This document shows positions 22,225-32,500 of a stretch of DNA of 64,000 nt, piece by piece (position 1 is the stretch's first letter; each line of letters opens with the position of its first letter). The notes under the pieces are model-generated. The model saw only the letters and a program-made list of their open reading frames with translations. It was not told where the DNA came from and ran no database searches. Position numbers and translations under genes: made by a program. The stretch is from Lathyrus oleraceus (Eukaryota > Streptophyta > Magnoliopsida > Fabales > Fabaceae). The stretch is taken from contig NC_066581.1 of assembly GCF_024323335.1 (NCBI RefSeq), positions 297,557,536 to 297,621,535 on the forward strand, written 5' to 3'.

Positions 22225-22560
22225 TGACTGGGAGAGAACTCGACGTTTACTGGACATCGAACAATGATGTTTACAGGCACCAAACAATGATGTTGACAGG
22301 ACATCAAACAAAGATGTTGACAGGACATCAAACAAAGATGTTTACAGGCATCAGACAATGATGTTGACAGGCATCAAACAATGATGTTTACAGGCATCAG
22401 ACAATGATGTTGACAGGCATCAAACAATGATGTTTACAGGCATCAGACAATGATCGACCAGACATTAAACAATGACTGGGAAATAACTTGACGTTGACTG
22501 GACATCGAATGATGATGTTGACTGACACCAAAGAAAGCTCGACCAGGCACTTACTGATGA
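22225..22560 (-). repeat. ~28-bp tandem repeat with CATCA/TGATG inverted repeats
   Basis: On the plus strand the unit is CATCARACAATGATGTTKACAGG, repeated about twelve times with period near 28 bp. CATC and GATG can pair around an ARACAAW loop. Stem changes here are mostly not compensated. Confidence 0.8.
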
Positions 22561-22974
22561 CTGGGAAATACTGCTGCTCCAAAATCCCGCTGCTGAACTC
22601 CTCGGAGTATCGTCTTCACTGTCCGGCAAAACCAATCCTCAAGCGGTAACCACGGCTTGAATCGCGCTGATCGCGTAACATCCTCTGATTTTATTTCCAT
22701 TTCTGTCCGACGGAAACATTTCCTCCAATATCGCACTACTGAGGAACATTGCTGATCTGACGTCATGATGCTAAACTCCACAGAGTAACATTTTCGCTTT
22801 CTGGCACAACCACCTCTCAAACGGTAACCACGGCTTGAGACTAGCTTGTGCTTGCAATATGATGCATGATTGATTTTTTCTGCGTAATGCTCCATAATTA
22901 TGGAAATGCTACGCGCTTTATTATTTTTCTATGCAGTATGCTATGCTTACGCTACATGATGAATGCATAAAAAG
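22561..22974 (-). other. 3' UTR of A, repeat-flanking segment
   Basis: No gene is seen. 22660-22850 is an imperfect duplicate of 22075-22210 (ATCGCGCTGATCGCGTAAC...CTGATNTGACG), another sign of segmental duplication inside this UTR. Confidence 0.5.
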
Positions 22975-23660
22975 CGTCCCCCTCAAGGGATTCTGCTGGG
23001 GAGTACGAGACACTCTGTTGAGGAACTCGTCAATACTCCGATCTCCACCCGACTGGGGATAGCACTGCTGCTGCTGGGAAAAGGTAACCCTTGCTGGGGA
23101 AGAACCTCCTTGGCACCCAATCCGCTCGGGAAACCGCTGGGATAAGAACCACCCACGCTCTGTGGGGATACAACAATCTTTGACTTGCTGGGGATGTACA
23201 TCCTACCTCTGCTTGGAACCCTCACAGATACCTGACGACTTCACTGGGGAAATGCTCACAGATACTCTGCTGGGAAACAGCAACCTCCAGGCCTGGCGAC
23301 TGGGGAAACATCGATCTGACACCTGCTGGGGATAACCATCCAAACCCTGCTAGGGAAAACGAATGCCACTCCGCTGGGGACAACCCATGCAATCCATAGA
23401 TAGAATCAACTCAGCTGGGGATGCAGATATCAGTCCGCTACGGAAACTTGTCCAATCCACTGGTAGGATGAACACTATTGGAGATATATTTCATTGAAAC
23501 CCGCTCCACTCGGGGAATAGCAACCTTCAGGCCTGGCTGCTGAGGAAATACCGTTTTACACCTGCCGGGGATAACCATCTTGACTCAGCTGGGGAAACCA
23601 CAGACCTCGGATCTGCAGGGGATGTTGGTCCTCTAATTCTGCCTGGGGACTTAGCTGGGA
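22975..23660 (-). repeat. Array antisense to the element's primer-binding site
   Basis: On the plus strand CTGGGGA occurs at least twelve times at 20-50 bp spacing, with several near matches. The copy at 22992-23006 (TCTGCTGGGGAGTAC) is identical over 15 bases to the minus strand of the primer site and its flank at 29515-29529. The copy at 23293-23306 (CTGGCGACTGGGGA) equals the primer site with five inner bases missing. In the element RNA these units would be complementary to the primer site. Confidence 0.75.
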
Positions 23661-24629
23661 AAATGAGAAAAGTTGATATATAATTCCCGTCGACTCGTCG
23701 AACCATGGTATCTACCTCCCAATCTCGTATCAGCTTTCCACTTTTGAGAATTCCCAGACTCGTCTGGACCTTTTCCGCTCCATCATCTTGTATTCCCAAT
23801 CGCTCCGAGCTCGACGGAGAGCGAACTCCTGGGACTTATACAGAAATTCCAATTTTCCGACTTTGAAGAGTCTTCTTGATTAATTCCGAAGGTCGTCGAA
23901 CGTCTCGACGTCGTCTCTTCACCGTCCCTCGCCCCTGACTGGACCCTGCGGGGGATTTCTACGGACTTTCCAATCTTCTGATTTTGAAGAGTCTTCTTGA
24001 TATCATTCAAGGATCATCGTACGTCTCAACGTCTTCTCATCATCCCTTCACTACCCATTCACTCATCCCTGATCGGACTCCATGGGGATTTGTTTTCCAA
24101 CAGCTTCCACATCACAACCTGCAAGTGAGTGAAAATACCTAACAGCACCTGCAAAAGAGATCGTTAGATAAAACCGTGCCCCAGGCGTGTCAAGATTTCA
24201 ACACTTGGGTCACCCAACCTTCCAAATAAGATATCAAGCTTTCAATCTTATAAACATGCATCGGAAGGGACCTGTATGTCTTAAAATGCAAGATTCTTTA
24301 TCAAAAATATCTGGATGTTTTTGCAATCAAAGCGGTAATGAAAAACAAAAACAAAATTATTTGACTGAATATGCATTTTATTGATTGAAAAAAAGTGTGA
24401 CTCAAATTGAGCAATACAAAGGAAGCAATTCCTGAAAAGAGGTAATTGCACAAAAGGAAAAATCTATCCTAATGGCAATGTGAAACCCGTGATCTCATCG
24501 AGTTCCAACTCGGTTACACCCCATATGTCCTCAGACTCTCCGTGCTTTCTGTCTTCTGAACAAGACGTTTCTGATTGATCCCCACCGGGTATTATCCATG
24601 TTGCTTTAACCAAAGCGCAAACGATCATG
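23661..24629 (-). other. 3' UTR of A between arrays and post-pol block
   Basis: No gene is seen. A duplicated phrase, TTTGAAGAGTCTTCTTGAT...AACGTC, occurs at about 23862-23915 and 23980-24035. The part nearest the post-pol block (24370-24620) is similar to B at about 34720-34990. Confidence 0.5.
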
Positions 24630-24860
24630 CTAGACGCAGTTGTTCGTTCAATCCCTCTTTTTCCTGGACCGCCCTTTCGGGTTTTCAGTCCACCGGGATA
24701 CCCATTTTTGCCCAAGTCGCCTTTTCAGGTTTTCGACTTGCCGGGTGTACAGTTTTTTTCCCTAATTTTTGCCCGAACCTTTTCTTTCTGTTTTTTGGTT
24801 CGCCGGGATGCCCATTTTTGCCTGGACTATTTTATTCTTTTCGTCCAGCGGGTCAATTAT
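24630..24860 (-). repeat. Conserved post-pol block of A
   Basis: In element sense it repeats GGCAAAAATGGGTATCCCGG and GATTGAAAACCCGAAAGGGC phrases. ACCCGAAAGGG and CCTGAAAAGG form small stems around GAAA. The block recurs in B (35015-35220), D (47805-47920) and, degenerate, in C (1440-1550). Confidence 0.7.
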
Positions 24861-25325
24861 ACGAAGTATTTTTTTAACTGCGTCCGCATTCACAGGGGAT
24901 GGAAAATCCTCGCCATCCATGGTCGTTAACAACAAGGCTCCACCAGAGAAAACCATCTTGACCACGAATGGACCTTCATAATTGGGTGTCCATTTGCCCC
25001 TACGATCATTTGAGGAGGAAGGATCCTTTTCAGCACCATATCACCTACGTGATACCCGAGGTCGCACCTTTTTGTCAAAAGCACGCTTCATCCGCTGTTG
25101 GTACAACTGCCCATGACAGATGGCTGCTAGCCTCTTTTCCTCTATCAGGCTTAGCTCTTCGTACCGGGTCCTTACCCATTCAGCCTCTTGCAATTTTACG
25201 TCCATCAGGACTCTCAAAGAGGGAATCTGAACTTCAACAGGTAATACAGCCTCCATTCCATATACCAATGAGAAAGGAGTTGCCCCAGTAGATATGTGCA
25301 CCGAAGTTCGATACCCAGGCAACAA
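24861..25325 (-). pseudogene. pol: Integrase C-terminal remnant of element A
   Basis: This is the tail of the integrase, the enzyme that inserts the DNA copy into the genome. 25325-25041 reads GYRTSVHISTGATPFSLVYG and MEAVLPVEVQIPSLRVL, closely matching residues about 1060-1145 of the intact pol at 35227-38868. A second frame (24965-24861) carries the last residues, including SGGALLLTTMDGED and SPVNADAVKK, so there is a frameshift between them. The catalytic DDE residues and zinc finger are missing: just upstream the frame jumps into an RNase H-like AEYEAC sequence at about 25340, so an internal deletion has joined RNase H to integrase. Confidence 0.85.
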
Positions 25326-26144
25326 GCTTCGTACTCAGCCACCCTTGCCGGTGCATTTAAATGTTATCCGGGCAACAAAAGCTTATTCACCTTAACCTCC
25401 CTATCAGACATCAGAATCCGTTCGGATTCAGGGTCAAGCCCCTCCTCCGGGATCGGTCACTCTCAATCTTTCGATTGGAGCACCTCGAGATGTCCTCATC
25501 AGGGAACTCAAACTTCCTCGGTTGATAATCCTCCACGGGTTGCTGGGCGATGTAATCAGACAATACACCCCTTGATTGCTTTCTGAGAGTATCCCAAATC
25601 AGTCAACATTCTTTTTCACTCTCGCAACCTGTCCGGCCAATGCTGGATTCTCAAACCCATACTTGATCGGATCCATCTTGGAAACCCACAAAGTGGTATG
25701 AACCAGCATACACTGTCTCAGTCGGCGAGCAGCCTATGCCAAAGTACATCAAGTTTTCTCGAACAGTGAATGTATTGTTTCACAGTCGGTAAACTTTTTG
25801 CTTAGGTAAATTGCATGCTCTTTTCGACAAGACTCGTCATGCTGACCCAATACACCTCATAGACCCCTCGAAGACCGTCAAGTACAGAATTGACAGTTTC
25901 TTTTCATAGGAAGGCAACAGAATCAGAGGCTCCTGCAACTTTTCCTTTTATTTTTCAATGCCCCTTGGCAATCATTATTTCACCTGACCGTTTGATCTTT
26001 TTTTTTTCAACATCTTGAATATAGGTTCGCACGTGGCTGTTAGATGAGATGTGAACCATGACAGGTAGTTCAATCTATCTAATAAACCAAGAACCTCTCT
26101 TTTTCTTTCTCGGTTCAGGCGTTTCTCTTATTGTTTTTTTTTTT
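25326..26144 (-). pseudogene. pol: Degraded RNase H region of element A
   Basis: Short pieces match the RNase H and connection part of B's pol when read on the minus strand, for example around 25640-25700 (SKMDP-like and GFENPALAGQV-like) and 25330-25350 (AEYEAC). Frames are broken throughout by stops, indels and a poly-T run at 25995-26010. It can make no active RNase H. Most of the region between the two RNase H domains is missing compared with B. Confidence 0.6.
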
Positions 26145-26645
26145 TTACAGGATGAGCCTCGATTCCTCCCTTACAATGAACCCCAGCAGCTTACCGGCCC
26201 GCACTCTGATAGTGCACTTATTCGAATTCAACCTCAGTTTGAATTTTCTCCACTGGTCAACCGACTTGCCCCGTTCTGCCAGATGCCCCTCTCCTGTTTG
26301 GGACTTTGCTATCATGTCATAGCATTTGATTTCATGATGAATCATATCACGAAACAAAGTCACCATGGCTCTCTGATAAGTAGCACCGGCATTCCGCTTC
26401 TCTAGAGGACAGTCTTCTTTCCATGGCAGCTTGTGCACAACGACATTGGTTTCCGACCCTGACATATTATGACATGACCAGGTGAAGGTATCCACATGCT
26501 CTGCCAACAGGGCTACCATTCTGCTCTCGACTTGCCTCTGAAGCGGCCCTAATTTCACTTCCTTCCTGACCTCGGCGGTGCTTGGAATACCAATCTCAAC
26601 CCGCTTCACGTGCGGCTGAATCACCCTCTCCTCTTGTTTCGACAA
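26145..26645 (-). pseudogene. pol: Reverse transcriptase remnant of A with internal deletion
   Basis: A 166-codon frame starts with KQEERVIQPHVKRVEIG, matching B's pol from about residue 100. At HKLPWKEDCPLEK it jumps directly to RNAGATYQRAMVTLF, skipping about 125 residues present in B (fingers and first catalytic aspartate). The second catalytic motif, YVDD in B, is lost: here the text reads HHEIKCYDMIAKSQ. It continues to the LRLNSNKCT segment and ends. The protein cannot be a working reverse transcriptase. The deletion is one reason to regard element A as non-autonomous. Confidence 0.88.
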
Positions 26646-27044
26646 CCTGGCTAATTCCAGCAGATCACAATCTTCTTCGTCTTCTTCTTCAGCAAGATAG
26701 ATTGGATTGTCGAAGTCATATGAGGTGTAACCAAATTGTTATCAACGAGATCCGGAGAATTATTTTTCGACTTTGGGACGAGACAAATCAAAAAAGAAAA
26801 ATGAAAACAAACATTGCCATTTTTATTTGTTTTAAAAACTGCAAAAATAAATGAAAAACAGGGAACACCGCTTTTTGACTGAAAAACATCCATTTATTAA
26901 TGATGCAGAAAATGCAAATTTATGAACATGAGGTGGCCCTTACAATGGACCAATACGTTTCGGGCAAAACGTATGGCTTTCATGCAGATAAGAACTGAAA
27001 ACAAGAAATATTACTCTACCGGACGAGTGACAGTGCTGATCTTT
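26646..27044 (-). other. gag-pol linker of A, possible intron
   Basis: It corresponds to 38665-38944 in B, with shared phrases such as AACATTGCCATTTTT and AACTGCAAAAATA on the plus strand. It contains a poly-T tract and a TTTTGCAG acceptor-like site in element sense. Ogre elements are known to splice an intron near this position; here this is only a possibility. Confidence 0.45.
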
Positions 27045-28385
27045 TTAAGCCTTCCAGCCTCCTGGTACGCACGATTTTATCCATTGATCAATCTCCCAAT
27101 CACTGTCAGTTTCTTTACCCACTGTATAGGCGTGATCTGAATCTAGCATTCCGACACTGACAAAGGTGAACGACGGACGATGTCCTCTGTTCTGCTCAGA
27201 CGAGTCTTGACCTGGATGATAACCAATCCCAAACATATCCGCCTTTACCACAATGCCTATGATTTTTCCCCAGCCTGGGATCCCTCCATTTCTCACCACT
27301 TCCACCGCCTGTTTGTAAGAAGAAATGGACGGCTTTTTCTCTTTCTCAACACCAACGGCATTTGCCACCTTGATGGTTTCAACTGCCAGACTGGGTGCTT
27401 TACACCTTACATCGTCCATTTCTGCTTTCATCATTCTCTGGACCGTTTCCCCAATTACCACACACCCTTTTGTAGCGATGGCTGCACAACAATCATCAAC
27501 ACGACGGAAAGCTCCATTTTTCACCAGACTTTTTGGGACCCCAGACATTGGTATTTCTAACTGATCATTCTCAGTCACCTCTATCCCTTTCTTGTCCTTC
27601 GACATCACTTTTACTTTTACAGGATCATGCCTTGTCACGGGGTTAACACTATCATCTGCCATCGGTGCAAAGCTGATTGTCTTAGAATCCACCAAGTCCT
27701 GGACCACATGCTTAAAAGCTTTGCAATCCTCAACATGATGTCCGGGTGCCCCAGCATGGAACTCGCACCTGACATTCTCATCATAACTGGCAGGCCTCTG
27801 ATCAGGTTTCAACAGAGTCAACATCCTCGGCTGCACCAACCCAAGATCTTTCAACTTTTTAAACAGAGAGGCGTAAGTCACGGGTGGTTTATTGAAATGA
27901 CGGTCTGTCGTCCTCCTTCTCACTTGGCCCACCGCTCTTTGTGTCCTCTGTTGAGGTGGTGGTTGTCGCTGTTGTGCAGATTGATTACTAGTAGGGATTG
28001 TTACCGTATCAGCATATGGGTGATAACGATCCTTACCGCGTTCTCTTTTGGCCTGCACACCACCTGATTCAACTTCCTTCTCAAGATGACCATTGCCAGA
28101 GGGCTTCTTTACTACGAAGGACGGAACCTCTTCCTGAACTTTCTCCTTGATCATCCAGCCCTCAATCCTTTCCAATCTCTTGGCCATGGCTTTCTGCCCC
28201 AAGGCAAGCCCTTGCACAACACTGAACAACTCCCTCACCATCTCTTTCAATTCGAGGATATCGTCGTTGGGAGGATCCATCAGTTTGGATTTGTTGCCCC
28301 CAGCAGGATATCTGAGCAAACGAGCTATGTGCACCGGTTGACACCTACAAAACAGCAAATGGGTTAATATGCATGAATGCAACAT
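27045..28385 (-). CDS. gag: gag-like protein of element A lacking capsid core
   Basis: An open frame of 446 codons; a better start is the methionine at residue 36 (MDPPNDDILELK), since the first 35 residues look like read-through and a TTTTGTAG acceptor-like site lies there. Residues 36-75 form a heptad-like helix (ELKEMVRELFSVVQGLALGQ), as at the N-terminus of B's gag. Residues 200-235 carry the C-terminal signature YDENVRCEFHAGAPGHHVED followed by CKAFKHVVQDLVDSK. Residues 371-392 (GWGKIIGIVVKADMFGIGY) resemble the segment after protease in related polyproteins. The capsid domain found in B (YFHKMV...LEWYMRL) is absent, as is any D-S/T-G protease site. Because it is still open the product could be made, but it could not build a particle alone. 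Confidence 0.8.
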   Translation of the reverse strand: MLHSCILTHLLFCRCQPVHIARLLRYPAGGNKSKLMDPPNDDILELKEMVRELFSVVQGLALGQKAMAKRLERIEGWMIKEKVQEEVPSFVVKKPSGNGHLEKEVESGGVQAKRERGKDRYHPYADTVTIPTSNQSAQQRQPPPQQRTQRAVGQVRRRTTDRHFNKPPVTYASLFKKLKDLGLVQPRMLTLLKPDQRPASYDENVRCEFHAGAPGHHVEDCKAFKHVVQDLVDSKTISFAPMADDSVNPVTRHDPVKVKVMSKDKKGIEVTENDQLEIPMSGVPKSLVKNGAFRRVDDCCAAIATKGCVVIGETVQRMMKAEMDDVRCKAPSLAVETIKVANAVGVEKEKKPSISSYKQAVEVVRNGGIPGWGKIIGIVVKADMFGIGYHPGQDSSEQNRGHRPSFTFVSVGMLDSDHAYTVGKETDSDWEIDQWIKSCVPGGWKA

Positions 28386-29518
28386 CTATCCATATGAGGA
28401 AGATTCCGTCCTTTGATTCTGGTTTCATCGAGACAGATAATATTTTGACATCCACATTCTGAAATTCAAGATGTCTCTCAACCAGATTCTCAATCAATAA
28501 TACTCCCCATATGGTTAGATGTAGGTTTGATGCAGATGAATGCAAAATGAGAATGATGCAGATGTATGCAATGCGCTGGGTCATCCTCCAAGTCATCTGA
28601 TCATTTGTTGCTCTGAATCACAACCCTGATCTCTGAACCGATCACAACCATCTGAGGGAACATGTAACCACAAATCTAACTCAAGGGTTCCGAAATAAAC
28701 GGAAGACAGATACATCATCATCATCAGTCTCTGAGCAGATCCCCATAACCATCTGAATCGGCCCAGGGAATCCTGAAATAAACGGATCCCCACTGATAAA
28801 ATCGGCCCGGGGAATCCCGAAATAAACGGATCCCCACTGATAAATACCACGGACAGCACTCCGGCGTCACGACAATAAATGGTCATAAATCCGACTTATA
28901 AATATGACTCTGATCCACGTAACCAATAGTCACCATCTGAACATGCATCTGTAAGAATCACCCTCCCCTCACAGGTAAATTCTAATCAGGTTATCCTAAG
29001 GCGGATAATAGTCTCGACAATCGGGCAGAGATACTCAATGGGTTTGCCCTTTCGGGTGTGCCATTGTAGCTCCCTTAAGATCGTCTAAACCAAAGATCCG
29101 GGAAATGATCGGTCACCAGAGTCAACAGTTCAGATGAAGTAACTCAACCAAAGTGGAATACCCACAGAGGCAAGCACTATCAAATGAACCTCGTCCGGCT
29201 TGTGGTACATCATGCTGCCAGGCACATATTGACCTAACATGAAGGAGGCAACATGAGACCACACTAATCCTAGGTGTATACTCGGGCCTGGGTTTTAGCC
29301 CCACTCAGAACACCCACCCCAAACAGAGGAACCACCTGCACAGAGGACGGCAACATGATAGAATGATGCATGCACATATTTAATGCAAATATATACAATG
29401 GTTAGAATAATAAATGCAATAAATCAAACATCACAAGCAACCTAAACTATCCTAGAACGCTAGGAAAGACTCGCTTAGGGAAGATGGACCAGCACAGGTC
29501 TATATCAGTTGGTGGTAC
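28386..29518 (-). other. 5' leader of element A
   Basis: It lies between primer site and gag; no gene is seen. A short duplication (GAATCCYGAAATAAACGGATCCCCACTGATAAA) occurs twice at 28766-28840. CATTCTATCATG and ATGCA-rich words are common. The leader resembles 40620-41740 in B only in places. Confidence 0.5.
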
Positions 29519-29536
29519 TCCCCAGCAGAGTCGCCA
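29519..29536 (-). other. Primer-binding site of element A
   Basis: TGGCGACTCTGCTGGGGA on the minus strand begins two bases after the end of the 5' LTR. The first ten bases fit the 3' end of a tRNA-Arg, the primer reported for Ogre-type elements; the tRNA identity is from memory of the family. Confidence 0.85.
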
Positions 29537-29538
29537 GC

Positions 29539-32500
29539 TGTCGCATTACACGAAAAAACCGGCGGGACTCAAATAAAAACACAACAAGAGCCGCCACTGC
29601 GCGTTATTTGTCCCAAGATAGGGAAAGGAAACGCTCAGAGAAACCTGGAAAGGAAATGGTCTCGCGACCAAAGAGAAAGGGTAAGGGAGTCGGTTACGCA
29701 AGGGGAAGGTATTAGCACCCCTCACGTCCGTCGTACTCGACGGGATCCACGTTCTAAAATAAAGAATAGGTTGCTAAAACATCACACACACACACAGGGA
29801 ATGCAGGTGGGGTTAGGAGAAGGGAGCTCGATAGGACATCGCGTCCTATGCCTACATATCTCGTCTGGAACGAGAATCAGAGCCACTGTAGTTCGGCTTA
29901 CGCACGCCAAACAACACAAAACGCACAAACAGATGGCAAACATGGAGCCCGACAACCACTCGATGGAATTACGTCAGCATCCGAACCAAAACACACGCAA
30001 AACGGCAAACGTAGAGCCCGACAACCAATCATTGGACTTACGTCGGCATCCGAACCAAACACACAGTCAGATAACAAGTAAACACACACAAAAAAGAAAA
30101 AGGTTGCCCGGAGTGGTCTCGCACGACCACCTGCCTACATACCTCGTCTGGAACAAGGATCAGGGCGATGTAGTTCCCCCTAAAGGGAAAGAAAATCTAG
30201 CCAGAAACCAAGGGAAGACACACTACCAGGGAGCTGGACTCGAGCCTAGTGTTGTCATGCATCGTTACCCTACGTTCAGGTTTCTACCTACTTGCACAAT
30301 TGCAAACTAATCCTATCCAGGAAAGAAGCAAGCATACAAGCATACAAACAGAACAACCCAAGCATTTCAAACAAATATTCACATAGCACACACTATAACC
30401 AATCAAGTGAGGCTCACACAATGGGTTTGACTGCCGAAGCAAGTCATCTGTACATGGGTATTGCTCGCTCTTAACCTTGCCATTACGAGGCTAAGGTGAA
30501 GCAGATGAAAAGGTGAAGTGAGGATGAGACCTCACAGCTCTTATCCCTGACCAGGGAGAGCTTTTAGATAAAGGAGTGTGGGTCCAGAATGGAGGGACCC
30601 TTCTACGCTCAAAGACTCTGACTCAATTGTGCAACAGCACGAGATCTTGGGTTTGTGTCCCAATGCATCAACACACAGACGTGTGAGCAGAGGGACGACT
30701 CACAGAATAGTGGGGGATAGATTGCATATCCCTTGGCTTCCACCAATTGCCTCATAGAGGACTTCACCTGCTTAGGCACAATATTAAACAATCACAAACA
30801 TCGCCTCTTAAGGAGGACTTCAGACAGTTTGCCCGGCCAAGTAACAGGCCGGGTCTCCAGACTACATGAAGAATAGAAGTCCTACCTCAAGTGGTTTAAA
30901 AACCAAGCAGCAGCAAGCAAGTTCTTAAAGAACTGTAAGCAACTAAATGTACCTGAAATCAATCAAGTATCATCAGTACTCAGACAGACAACAATAAACA
31001 GCAAATGTTAATCAGTCAGACTATACAGATTAATGCACACAAAGGCAAGCTATAAGCTCAAGCTCAAGCTTCACAACCTACAAAACAAATTCATGTTAGT
31101 TCACAACACCAAACAATCTCAATTTAATTGACTTGAAGCATTCTCCTTAAGCATCATGCATTTCATCCTGAAAAGTCAATCCAAATGTGAGAAACTAGAC
31201 CACTAGGCCAAGCCTAGGGTCCAAAAGTGAGAAAAAATTCTAAACAGCAAGGGATCTTCAACCAAAATCAAGCTAAAGCAATTCAAAAGCAAGAGCAATT
31301 GATCCCATACTCATATCATTCATCATATTCATTTCATGACCAAAACATCACAAACTAGGTCAAATGCAACATCCAATGTCCAAACAGAATGAATTCCATC
31401 AAAAGCATACCAAAATAATTCCAAAAATCCTCAAATAATTCACACCTAAACAGGACATATTCAAGGTATAGCATGTCAATTTTCAGCTCAATTGGACAAA
31501 AGGAACTAGGTCAATGAAAATCAACAAATCCAGACACAATTATTCAAACCAAACCATGACATCAACACATGCATTCACTTCAAAAATTCATAAGTCAATG
31601 AAAACAATTAAGAAATGAATGGGACCAAAACAGGGATGTCCTACAATGTGTCTACAACCAGCATACCAAATTTCATGTTCATCTAAAACCATATGAGGAT
31701 TTCACATTAAATTTACAAACATGTGTCATATGAACTTGCATAATTGACCAACAGAGATGAAAAATATCAATCAAATTGGAAATGCCATATAAAAATCCAG
31801 AAAAATTCACATAGCATCTCAACATATCCATAAACATCCATGCAAAATTTCAACTCATTTCAACAAGCATAGGCTAGGCAAATAATTTCATGAAGTTGCC
31901 CTAGTTAGGTGTGACACAAATTGTCACACCTAAGTTCAAAAAAATCATATCTTACTCCACAGGTATCCAAAAATCACAAACTTTACATTTAAATCACCAG
32001 TAACATGTCTAGAATCACCACAAAAAATTTCAAGAATTTCTTTTAAAGCATGAGTATTTCACATTGAAAATGGTAGAACATGTCAAAAATGCATACAAGT
32101 CAAAGTTCCCTAATCTAGGTCAACATTTCTCCAAGCACAACTTGCAAAATCATGTCCATAAAAACTAGAGACAAAATGGGATCTACAAAAAAAATCCTCA
32201 TATTTTTCTGACTTTCCATTAATTTTTTATGAATTTTTTAATATGTTAAATGAATTATGTAATATTATTAAGTGTTTTATTAATTAAAATGATTTTAATG
32301 GCATTTTCGTAATTTTTCAGTCCAATGGTCCAAACGCCGCGTTTCATTTTCTCGGTGGCTTCTCCTGATTGGCTAAGGCGTACGCGGGAAACACATTTTG
32401 AAATCAGCAAGGCACTTCAGCGAATCAAACGAAACATTTTTCCAGAAACTTCATCATATTCATCACGTTTTTTCCAGATTTGCCAAGAACACATGAACAC

